Positions 1 to 6,937 of a DNA stretch of 64,000 nt are shown here, one piece after another. Source of the DNA: Arthrobacter sp. Soil764 (lineage in GTDB: Bacteria; Actinomycetota; Actinomycetes; Actinomycetales; Micrococcaceae); the NCBI RefSeq assembly GCF_001428075.1, contig NZ_LMSI01000002.1, forward strand, positions 185,037 to 249,036, read 5' to 3'. A model generated the notes under the pieces. It worked only from the letters and a program-made list of their open reading frames with translations. It had not been told where the DNA came from and did no database searches. A program made the translations under genes and the position numbers. Each line of letters starts with the position of its first letter. Position 1 is the stretch's first letter.

Positions 1-314
1 CACTCGTTAATGAGGGGGCAGTTCCCGCCGGGCGCCACGCAGTCAGCAGGGTCAGTGCGGGTATCAAGCTGCCGCAGGATCTGCCCCACGGTGGCGATGC
101 GGCCCGCGTGGCTGAGGCGCGAACCGCCGGAGCGGCCACGGGCAACCTCAATGAGCCCCATGCTCCGGAGCTTCGCCATGGCCTTGCTGACGTGGTTGTA
201 GGGCGTTCCCACTGAGTCTGCGATGCTCTGGGTGGTGAGCAGCGTGCCGTCCGGAACGGCTGCCAGCACCATGAGTGCGCGCAGGCTGACGTCAGCGAAG
301 GCATTGATCTTCAT
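1..314 (-). CDS. nsrR: Rrf2-family regulator, NsrR-like (partial)
   Basis: The gene reads leftward from an ATG at 314 and runs off the window edge, so 104 N-terminal residues are visible. It begins MKINAFADVSLRALMVLA and continues with a winged helix-turn-helix (residues about 28-65, containing TPYNHVSKAMAKLRSMGL), then a wing with GRSGGSRL, as in Rrf2 proteins. Cys92 and Cys99 near the visible end (DCVAPGGNCP) match the first two ligands of the three-cysteine cluster of NsrR/IscR proteins; the third would lie just outside the window. NsrR proteins sense nitric oxide through an Fe-S cluster and repress detoxification genes such as flavohaemoglobin. No target gene is visible here. The Rrf2 call is firm; NsrR over another Rrf2 type is an inference from cysteine position and the MKINAF start. 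Confidence 0.8.
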   Translation of the reverse strand, partial: MKINAFADVSLRALMVLAAVPDGTLLTTQSIADSVGTPYNHVSKAMAKLRSMGLIEVARGRSGGSRLSHAGRIATVGQILRQLDTRTDPADCVAPGGNCPLINE

Positions 315-328
315 GGCTGCAGTCCGGT

Positions 329-826
329 CTAGTCCACCCAGATGGCGGGTTCGCTGGCGTCCGCACCCAGCTCGCCGAATTCCCAGGACTGGGTGGTCGC
401 GTTGGCGGAGTATGGCAGCACCGCGGCAAACAGGGAACCGTCCCGGTGCTCGGCGGCCACGTGGATGGCGTCCGAATCCTCCTCCACCAGCAGGATGTCG
501 CAGACCACGGCGGCGGCGCGGAAGTCGTCCCGGTTCTGGCGAAGGAGGGCCTGCAGGTCGTGGATCATGGCGTCGGCGTCGAAGTCCCCGTCGCTGCCTT
601 CCGTGGCATCCGCCGGTGAGACGGCAACCAGCCGCACCTCGCCGTCGTTCTGGACCGTCAGCGCGAAGGGCAGGAACCCGCCGTTGCGCTGGAGCTGCTC
701 CTGGGCCGCGCTGACGCCCGTGCCCAGGAGGTTCTCCAGGTCAGTTGCCGTGGCGTCGGAGACGGAATCGCGCCAGCTTTCCTGCCCGCTGTTTCCGTCC
801 GCTGCCTGTCCGGTGGAGTCCGTCAT
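329..826 (-). CDS. Conserved hypothetical acidic protein
   Basis: A 165-residue acidic soluble protein that I do not recognise. There is no signal peptide or membrane segment. The N-terminal 30 residues are rich in Ser, Asp and Gly and look disordered. The remainder has alternating hydrophobic strands (FLPFALTVQ, VRLVAVSP, AAVVCDILLVEE, AIHVAAEHRDG, LFAAVLPYS) suggesting a small alpha/beta domain. It begins seven bases after the stop of the phosphomannomutase/phosphoglucomutase gene and reads the same way, so the two are probably cotranscribed. That is the only clue to its role. The regulator gene that follows starts 15 bases after this one ends and may be in the same transcript. Confidence 0.7.
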   Translation of the reverse strand: MTDSTGQAADGNSGQESWRDSVSDATATDLENLLGTGVSAAQEQLQRNGGFLPFALTVQNDGEVRLVAVSPADATEGSDGDFDADAMIHDLQALLRQNRDDFRAAAVVCDILLVEEDSDAIHVAAEHRDGSLFAAVLPYSANATTQSWEFGELGADASEPAIWVD

Positions 827-832
827 CCGCGG

Positions 833-2251
833 CTAGGCCCGGACCAGGGACAGGACGCGGTCGCGGATGCGTTCCATGGTGGCCCGGTCCGTGGCCTCGG
901 CGTTGAGCCGCAGGAACGGTTCGGTGTTGGAGGGGCGCAGGTTGAACCAGTAGCTGCCGTCGTTGGCCGTGAAGGTGCTGCCGTCGAGGTTGTCGATGGT
1001 GAGGTCCTCATCCGCGAAGGCCTGGCGCACCCGCTCCACCGCTGCCGGCTTGTCCTCCACCTCAGAGTTGATTTCGCCGGAGCTGACGTAGGGCTCGTAT
1101 TCGCGCGCCAGCTCGGAGAGCGGGCCGTCCTGCTCGCCCAGGGCTGCCAGGACGTGCATTGCTGCCAGCATGCCGGTGTCGGCGTTCCAGAAGTCGCGGA
1201 AGTAGAAGTGGGCGGAGTGCTCGCCGCCGAATACCGCGCCTTCCTTTGCCATGACTGCCTTGATGAAGGAGTGGCCAACGCGCGTGCGGACGGCGCGTCC
1301 GCCGTCGTGCTCCACCAGTTCGGCGACGGCACGGGAGGTCAGCAGGTTATGGATGATGGCGGGCTTTTCCTCGCCCTGGGCCTTGGCGCGGGCGATCTCG
1401 CGCCGGGCCACCATGCCGGTAATGGCCGACGGCGACACGGGCTCGCCCTTCTCGTCGATGACAAAGCAGCGGTCGGCGTCGCCGTCGAAAGCCAGTCCGA
1501 TGTCCGCACCGTGTTCGATCACCGCTGCCTGCAGGTCGCGGAGGTTTTCCGGCTCCAGTGGGTTGGCCGGGTGGTTGGGGAACGAACCGTCCAGCTCGAA
1601 ATAGAGGGGGACGATGTCGAAGGGCAGCTTGGGCAGCAGCGAGTCACCCAGGACAGCCGGGGTGGTCAGGCCGGCCATGCCGTTGCCGGCGTCCACCACC
1701 ACCTTCAGGGGACGGGAGGCAGAAAGGTCAACGAGCTTGCGGAGGTACTCGGAGTAGTCCTTGAGGACGTCGCGGACGCTGATGAGGCCCCTGGTGCCGG
1801 TTGCGGGAATGGACCCGGAGTTGAGGTACTGCTCCGCGAGGGCCTGGATTTCCTTGAGGCCGGTTTCGGAGGAGATGGGGACGGCGCCCGCCTTGGCCAT
1901 CTTGATGCCGTTGTATTCGGCGGGGTTGTGGCTGGCGGTGAAGGTGGCCCCGGCGCGGTTAAGGAATCCGCAGGCAAAGTACAGCTCGTCGGTGGAGATC
2001 AGGTCCAGCAGCTCAACGTTGGCGCCGCGGGCTGCCGCGCCGTTGGCGAAGGCCTTGGAGAACTCGGGGGAGGAAGGACGCATGTCCCCGCCCACCACGA
2101 TGGTCTGGCCTTCGAGCTGCAGGACGTCCACGAACGCGGCCCCCACGGCTTCGACGATTTCGGCGGTGATCGACTCGCCCACAATCCCACGGACGTCGTA
2201 GGCCTTGAAGGATGCCGAAAGGTCAAATGTCGTTGTCTGTTCGCTAGTCAC
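833..2251 (-). CDS. manB: Phosphomannomutase/phosphoglucomutase
   Basis: A 472-residue enzyme of the alpha-D-phosphohexomutase superfamily, which interconverts hexose 1- and 6-phosphates for cell-wall and glycan precursors or glycogen. All four signature loops are present: the phosphoserine loop TASHNP with Ser107, the metal-binding loop DGDADR, the sugar-binding loop GGEHSAH, and the C-terminal phosphate-binding segment RPSNTEPFLRLNAE. The length is normal for the bacterial ManB/AlgC group. The GEHS form of the sugar loop (rather than GEES) is shared by many phosphomannomutases but does not settle mannose against glucose preference. The gene is divergent from the RecQ-like helicase and leads an operon with the small acidic protein downstream. 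Start ATG at 2251; the reading frame is closed only slightly upstream, so the N-terminus (SASFKAYDVRG) fits the family well. Confidence 0.9.
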   Translation of the reverse strand: MTSEQTTTFDLSASFKAYDVRGIVGESITAEIVEAVGAAFVDVLQLEGQTIVVGGDMRPSSPEFSKAFANGAAARGANVELLDLISTDELYFACGFLNRAGATFTASHNPAEYNGIKMAKAGAVPISSETGLKEIQALAEQYLNSGSIPATGTRGLISVRDVLKDYSEYLRKLVDLSASRPLKVVVDAGNGMAGLTTPAVLGDSLLPKLPFDIVPLYFELDGSFPNHPANPLEPENLRDLQAAVIEHGADIGLAFDGDADRCFVIDEKGEPVSPSAITGMVARREIARAKAQGEEKPAIIHNLLTSRAVAELVEHDGGRAVRTRVGHSFIKAVMAKEGAVFGGEHSAHFYFRDFWNADTGMLAAMHVLAALGEQDGPLSELAREYEPYVSSGEINSEVEDKPAAVERVRQAFADEDLTIDNLDGSTFTANDGSYWFNLRPSNTEPFLRLNAEATDRATMERIRDRVLSLVRA

Positions 2252-2391
2252 GGGCTTTATCTTACGTGGGCAGCGCGCGCGGCCAATGTGGTTGGGGGAG
2301 GTCTTTCATAACAGGTCCGCCCTTGCGCCCGCTTTCCACATAGCAGCCGGCTGCTGTGCAGGGTGTCGGAGGGTGCTGGGATACTGAATCA

Positions 2392-4596
2392 ATGGCCGAT
2401 AACCAGTACACGTCCACCGTTTCCGCTACCGCCGTTGCAGACCCGGCAGGTCCCGGCGCACCCGGAACCGCCACCCACGCCGAAGCGCTTGAGGTCCTGC
2501 GCGGCCTGGTGGGGCACCCGGACGCGGTCTTCCACGAGGGGCAGTTTGAGGCCATCGAGGCATTGGTGGACGGCGGGCGGCGGGCTTTGGTGGTCCAGCG
2601 CACCGGCTGGGGCAAGTCGGCCGTCTACTTTGTGGCATCCCTGCTGCTGCGGCGGCGGGGTGCCGGGCCCACGCTGATCGTCTCGCCGCTGCTCGCCCTG
2701 ATGCGGGACCAGGTGGCCGCTGCCGCGCGGGCCGGGGTTCGCGCCGTGGCCATCAACTCCGCCAACCAGCTGGAGTGGGACACCGTCCGTGAACAGCTGG
2801 CCGCCGATGAGGTGGACGTGCTCCTGGTTTCCCCGGAACGGTTGACCAATCCCGCGTTCCGGGAAACCCAGCTGCCCGAATTGATCCGGCGGACCGGCCT
2901 GCTGGTCATCGATGAAGCCCACTGTATTTCCGACTGGGGCCACGACTTCCGCCCCGACTACCGGCGGATCGCGGACCTCATTACACGGCTGCCGGATTCG
3001 GTCCCGGTCCTGGCCACCACCGCCACAGCCAACTCGCGCGTGGTGCACGATATCGAAGAGCAGCTCGGCGCCGGGGTCCTGACCATCCGCGGTTCGCTGG
3101 GCCGCGACTCGCTGCGGCTTGGTGTCCTGTCGCTCCCCGACTCCAAAGAGCGGCTGGGCTGGCTCTTGACCCACCTGGCGGATCTGCCGGGCAGCGGAAT
3201 TATCTACACCCTTACCGTTTCCGCGGCCGAGGACACTGCCCGCCTGTTGTCGGAGGCGGGACATAATGTGCTGGCCTACACCGGACGGACCGATCCGGCA
3301 GACCGTGAGCGGGCCGAGCAGCTGCTGAAGGACAACCAGGTCAAGGCGCTCGTGGCCACGTCCGCCCTGGGAATGGGCTTCGACAAGCCCGATCTTGGTT
3401 TCGTGGTCCACCTCGGGGCGCCGTCCTCGCCGGTGGCTTACTACCAGCAGGTGGGGCGTGCCGGCCGTGGTGCTGCCGATGCTGACGTCCTCCTTCTCCC
3501 CGGCGCGGAGGATCGGGAGATCTGGCAGTATTTCGCCACCGCGTCCATGCCCTCGGAGGAAAAGGCCGCGGCGGTGCTGACGGCTCTGGCCGGGGCCGGA
3601 GCCGCCCTGTCCACGGTGGCGCTGGAAGCAAGGGTGGATCTTCGCCGCACACCGCTGGAGCTTCTGCTGAAGGTGTTGTCGGTGGACGGCGCGGTGGAAC
3701 GGGTCGGCGGTGGCTGGCGGTCCACCGGCCAGCCGTGGGTTTACGACGCCGAACGCTACCGCCGGATTGCCGAGGCGCGGGTGGACGAGCAGGACTCCAT
3801 GGTGATCTACCAGGACACCGCAGGCTGCCGGATGGAGTACATCACCTCGGTCCTGGATGATGAGACGGCCCGGCCGTGCGGGCGGTGCGACAACTGCGGG
3901 GGCCGCTGGTTCCCGGCGGAGGTGGCAGCCGATGCCACAGCGGCAGCCAGCCAGACCTTGAGCCGGGCCGGCGGTGTCCTTGAACCGCGGCTTCAGTGGC
4001 CCAGCGGCATGGACCGGCTGGGAGTGCCGGTGAAAGGAAAACTCAAGCCGGGAGAAGGCCTTTCGGAGGGGCGCGTCCTGGCCCGGCTGACGGACCTCGG
4101 GTGGGGCGGCGCCTTGCGGGAGCTGTTTGCCGCCGGCGCGGAGGACCGGGCGGTGGACCCCGGGATGCTCCAGGCATGCGTGCAGGTCCTGCGCGAATGG
4201 GGAACCGGTGATGGCCGGAACCCGGGGTGGAGCGGAGCGGGCAGGCCGGCAGCCATCGTGGGTGTGCCGTCCCGCAGCAAACCGCAGCTGGTGGGTTCGC
4301 TGGCAAGGGGGATTTCAGAAATCGGGCGGATCCCCTACCTCGGAGAGCTGCAACCGGCACATGGCGGCCCCACCGGCGGCCGCGGCGGAAACAGCGCCTA
4401 CCGGCTGGCGGGGGTATGGGACCGGCTGGTGGTGGGACCGGAGCTTGAAGCCGCCCTGCAGTCCGTCCAGGGCCAGACGGTCATGCTGATTGATGATCTG
4501 GCCGACAGCCGGTGGACCCTTACCGTCGCGGGGCGCGCCCTTCGGATTGCCGGGGCGGGAGCGGTGCTTCCCCTGGTTCTGGCCCAGGCCGGCTGA
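2392..4596 (+). CDS. recQ: RecQ-like ATP-dependent DNA helicase with C-terminal PRTase-like segment
   Basis: A 734-residue superfamily 2 helicase. Walker A is RTGWGKS (residues about 70-76), the DEAH box is at 174-177 followed by the RecQ signature CISDWGHDFRP, and helicase domain 2 has ATSALGMGFDKPD and QQVGRAGRG. A zinc-binding cysteine cluster (Cys in AGCRMEY and CGRCDNC near 495-501) is as in RecQ. After that it departs from E. coli RecQ: the last 150 residues contain VPSRSKP and, near 697-708, VMLIDDLADSRWT, which resembles a phosphoribosyltransferase PRPP-binding loop. RecQ helicases unwind recombination and stalled-fork intermediates; the role of the C-terminal part is unknown. I chose the ATG at 2392 because the upstream in-frame start at 2356 gives an unlikely leader; no strong ribosome site supports either. 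The 3' end overlaps the convergent MFS gene by 77 bases. Confidence 0.88.
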   Translation: MADNQYTSTVSATAVADPAGPGAPGTATHAEALEVLRGLVGHPDAVFHEGQFEAIEALVDGGRRALVVQRTGWGKSAVYFVASLLLRRRGAGPTLIVSPLLALMRDQVAAAARAGVRAVAINSANQLEWDTVREQLAADEVDVLLVSPERLTNPAFRETQLPELIRRTGLLVIDEAHCISDWGHDFRPDYRRIADLITRLPDSVPVLATTATANSRVVHDIEEQLGAGVLTIRGSLGRDSLRLGVLSLPDSKERLGWLLTHLADLPGSGIIYTLTVSAAEDTARLLSEAGHNVLAYTGRTDPADRERAEQLLKDNQVKALVATSALGMGFDKPDLGFVVHLGAPSSPVAYYQQVGRAGRGAADADVLLLPGAEDREIWQYFATASMPSEEKAAAVLTALAGAGAALSTVALEARVDLRRTPLELLLKVLSVDGAVERVGGGWRSTGQPWVYDAERYRRIAEARVDEQDSMVIYQDTAGCRMEYITSVLDDETARPCGRCDNCGGRWFPAEVAADATAAASQTLSRAGGVLEPRLQWPSGMDRLGVPVKGKLKPGEGLSEGRVLARLTDLGWGGALRELFAAGAEDRAVDPGMLQACVQVLREWGTGDGRNPGWSGAGRPAAIVGVPSRSKPQLVGSLARGISEIGRIPYLGELQPAHGGPTGGRGGNSAYRLAGVWDRLVVGPELEAALQSVQGQTVMLIDDLADSRWTLTVAGRALRIAGAGAVLPLVLAQAG

Positions 4597-6001
4597 CGGC
4601 GGCCCCTGCATGGCGGGGGAGCAGGAGGCTGTCCGCGGTGCTGGCCAGCATCAGGACGGCCATGGCCACGAACGCGCCGCGGAAGGGCCCTGACGGATCC
4701 TGCGGTCCAAACGCCAGCCCGTCGAAGGTCCGGATGAGCAGGGCTGCCACCGCGATACCCGAGCCCGTGCCGAGTTGTACCAGCGTGGCGGAAACAGTGT
4801 TGGCGGAGGTCAGCTGTGCCGGCGGGATGTCGGCGTACTGCACGGAGGCATAAGCCGAGAAGCCGATGGAGCGGAAGGCGCCGCTGCATACCAGCAGCAC
4901 AACCATCAACGCCTCAGGGGTCTCCGGTGTGAGAAGGGCGCAGAGAGCGAAGGTGACGGCGGACCCCAGCGAGGCGAACACCAGCATCGCCTTGAAACCG
5001 AATTTCCGGATCAGCGGGGTGGTGGCCGGTTTGATCCCGATGTTCCCGATGAACACGGCTGCCACCAGGGCGCCGGCATGCAGCGGGGACCAGCCGAACC
5101 CGGTCTGGAGCATCAGCGGAAGCAGGAACGGGACCGAGCTGATGGTGACCCGGTACACGAACCCGCCCGTGGCCATTGCCCGGAAGGTCCGGGTGCGGAA
5201 GACCTGCAGGTTGAACAGTGGATGCGGCGTCCGCCGCATCCAGAACACGGCTCCGGCCAGTGCCGCAAGGCCGGCGGCGGCACTGATTCCGGCCCAGGGG
5301 AGGTCCGGGTGGCTGCTGGCGAGTTCCAGGCCGGCCACCAGCGCGCCCACCCCCAGGGTGGTCAGGACCATCCCGGGCCAGTCGAGCCGCCGGCCGGAAT
5401 CCCCGGGTGCTACCGGAACCAGGCGCAGGGCGGCGAGAAACGCGGCGGCACCCAGGGGGATGTTCACCAGGAAGATCCAGTGCCAGGAAAGGTACGTGGT
5501 GAGCGCCCCGCCCACCAGCGGTGCCAGGACCGGCGCAAGGAGTCCGGGCCACACCAGGAATGCGGTGGCACGCAACAGCTCGGATTTCGGGGTTCCGCGC
5601 AGGACCACCAGGGTCCCCACCGGAACCATCATGGCCCCGCCAACGCCCTGGGCGACGCGGCTCAGGGTCAGCGTGGCCAGGTCCTGGCTAAGGGCGCAGG
5701 CCAGGGAAGCAAGCGTGAAGACGGCGATGGCCGCGCAGAAGATCCGCCTGGCGCCGAACCGCTCCGCCAGCCAGCCGCTGATGGGAATGCCGACGGCTAC
5801 GGTCAACAGGTACGCGGTCATGGTGATGTTGACGTCGGCGGCGGGAACGGCCAAATCTGCCGAAATGCTGGGGATGGCCGTGGTGAGGACCGTGCCGTCC
5901 AGGAATTCCATGAAGAACGTGGCCGCCACCAGAAGTGCCAGGCGTGGGTTCCATGCCGCCCGGGCGACGTCCGTTTGGTGTGATTTGCTGCGTGCCGCCA
6001 T
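4520..6001 (-). CDS. MFS drug transporter, DHA2-like
   Basis: A 493-residue major facilitator protein with about 14 hydrophobic segments, the layout of the DHA2 (14-helix, EmrB/QacA) drug:proton antiporters. The N-terminal motif FFMEFLDGTVLTTAIPSI, the loop GWLAERFGARRIF between helices 2 and 3, and RVAQGVGGAMMVPVG in helix 4-5 are typical. Substrate cannot be read from sequence; export of a toxic organic compound is the family expectation. The start is taken at 6001 (MAARSKSHQ); an in-frame ATG at 6115 would add 38 arginine-rich residues lying in promoter space. The last 25 codons lie inside the 3' end of the convergent helicase gene, so the hydrophilic tail (PGPEPGEAPLPPRQ) is encoded opposite helicase codons. 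Confidence 0.85.
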   Translation of the reverse strand: MAARSKSHQTDVARAAWNPRLALLVAATFFMEFLDGTVLTTAIPSISADLAVPAADVNITMTAYLLTVAVGIPISGWLAERFGARRIFCAAIAVFTLASLACALSQDLATLTLSRVAQGVGGAMMVPVGTLVVLRGTPKSELLRATAFLVWPGLLAPVLAPLVGGALTTYLSWHWIFLVNIPLGAAAFLAALRLVPVAPGDSGRRLDWPGMVLTTLGVGALVAGLELASSHPDLPWAGISAAAGLAALAGAVFWMRRTPHPLFNLQVFRTRTFRAMATGGFVYRVTISSVPFLLPLMLQTGFGWSPLHAGALVAAVFIGNIGIKPATTPLIRKFGFKAMLVFASLGSAVTFALCALLTPETPEALMVVLLVCSGAFRSIGFSAYASVQYADIPPAQLTSANTVSATLVQLGTGSGIAVAALLIRTFDGLAFGPQDPSGPFRGAFVAMAVLMLASTADSLLLPRHAGAAVSRPGPEPGEAPLPPRQSEGRAPRR

Positions 6002-6179
6002 GCGCCAATCCTGCCACCGCTGCAGAGGCAGGCGCCTTCCCCGTCCGCTTTGCGGACAGCGCGTTCCAGGCGGAGGCGAAAGCCACACCCCGGTTTCAGA
6101 AGCTTGTCCGCGCATCCGAAACCATAACGCTCTGATACGCGAACGGGCTTATGGCAGGTTGCGGGGCGCCGGGAAACGC

Positions 6180-6208
6180 AAAAGGCCCCGGTCCAGTGGA
6201 CCGGGGCC
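6180..6208 (-). terminator. Intrinsic terminator of tRNA-Ser(GCU)
   Basis: An 11-bp perfect stem (6184-6194 with 6198-6208, GGCCCCGGTCC/GGACCGGGGCC) with a three-base loop, followed leftward on the minus strand by four T residues. It lies six bases past the tRNA 3' end. Confidence 0.85.
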
Positions 6209-6213
6209 AAACG

Positions 6214-6302
6214 CGGAGACGGGGGGATTTGAACCCCCGGTCGAGTTTAACCCCGACCCTTCATTAGCAGTGAAGTCCATTCGGCCGCTCTGGCACGTCT
6301 CC
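6214..6302 (-). tRNA. tRNA-Ser(GCU)
   Basis: An 89-base class II tRNA with acceptor arms GGAGACG (6296-6302) and CGTCTCC (6215-6221), a long variable arm, a TTCAAAT T-loop and the anticodon loop CTGCTAA, giving anticodon GCU for AGC/AGU serine codons. CCA is not encoded. It is followed at once by a strong terminator. Confidence 0.95.
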
Positions 6303-6324
6303 AATTGCTATTCCTAGCCCACCA

Positions 6325-6354
6325 AGGATACGCAGATCCGGCCATGCAGTGCAA
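6325..6354 (-). promoter_or_regulatory. Candidate promoter of tRNA-Ser(GCU)
   Basis: On the minus strand TTGCAC (6349-6354) and TATCCT (6325-6330) are separated by 18 bases, close to the sigma-70-type consensus. Initiation about seven bases downstream would give a leader of roughly 16 bases before the tRNA. This is pattern matching only. Confidence 0.45.
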
Positions 6355-6401
6355 AACGGTCACTCCCAACGCCCCGGCCAGCCGGCCGCGGCCCAGGGAG
6401 C

Positions 6402-6932
6402 CTACGGGAAACGCTGCACGGGGCGGACCATGCGGATCTCCGGCAGGTCCTCCCAGTCCGGCAGGATGTCCCGGGCGCCGTCGGGTTCAAAGCCGAACCG
6501 GCGGTAAAAGCCGATGGCGCGGCCGTTCCCGGCGGCCACCCACAGACTCGCCGCCTTGGTGCCCAGGGCTGCCGTGAGCAGGCGCCGGCCAAGCCCAAGG
6601 CCCTGGTGCGAAGCCAGCAGGTACAACCCCCACAGTTCCAGATCACCCGAGGACGGCGGCGGGTGGCCTTCGGGGGAACCGGGAGCCGGCAGGAGCCGTA
6701 CACCCGCGAACCCAACTACCGTCCCGCCGTCGCACGCCACCCACACCTCGGCAGGTTCCGGCCGGTCCAGCAGGTGCCGCCAGAGCCGCAGCCTGTCTGC
6801 CGGATCCACGGCAGCGAGGAAAGCATCGGACAGCATTCCCCGGTATGTTTCCTGCCAGCAGCGGACATGCACCTGTGCCAGCTGTTCGATGTCCCTGGCG
6901 CCGGCCCTGCGGACGGCCGGAGTGGGCTCCAT
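6402..6932 (-). CDS. GNAT family N-acetyltransferase
   Basis: A 176-residue acetyl-CoA-dependent transferase of the GNAT fold. Visible landmarks are the N-terminal VRRAGARDIEQLAQVHVRCW (helix 1), the central strand LELWGLYLLASHQG followed by the acetyl-CoA pyrophosphate loop QGLGLGRRLL (a good fit to Q/RxxGxG/A), and the C-terminal strand and helix AIGFYRRFGFEPDG. The substrate is unknown. The QETYRGMLSD region is common in actinobacterial GNATs annotated as small-molecule or protein acetylases. The ATG at 6932 follows the prolyl oligopeptidase stop by five bases, so the two are almost certainly one operon. That raises the possibility that this enzyme modifies peptides or amino acids released by its neighbour, which is inference only. 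Confidence 0.85.
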   Translation of the reverse strand: MEPTPAVRRAGARDIEQLAQVHVRCWQETYRGMLSDAFLAAVDPADRLRLWRHLLDRPEPAEVWVACDGGTVVGFAGVRLLPAPGSPEGHPPPSSGDLELWGLYLLASHQGLGLGRRLLTAALGTKAASLWVAAGNGRAIGFYRRFGFEPDGARDILPDWEDLPEIRMVRPVQRFP

Positions 6933-6937
6933 GGCCG

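Noticed and set aside
1154..2311. Long open frame antisense to the mutase gene
   Set aside because: It mirrors high-GC codon bias on the opposite strand, has a Gly/Val/His-rich composition without domain features, and the sense gene has all catalytic motifs.
6002..6115. Extended N-terminus of the MFS exporter
   Set aside because: The 38 extra residues are Arg/Gly/Pro-rich, unlike exporter N-termini, and occupy the likely promoter.
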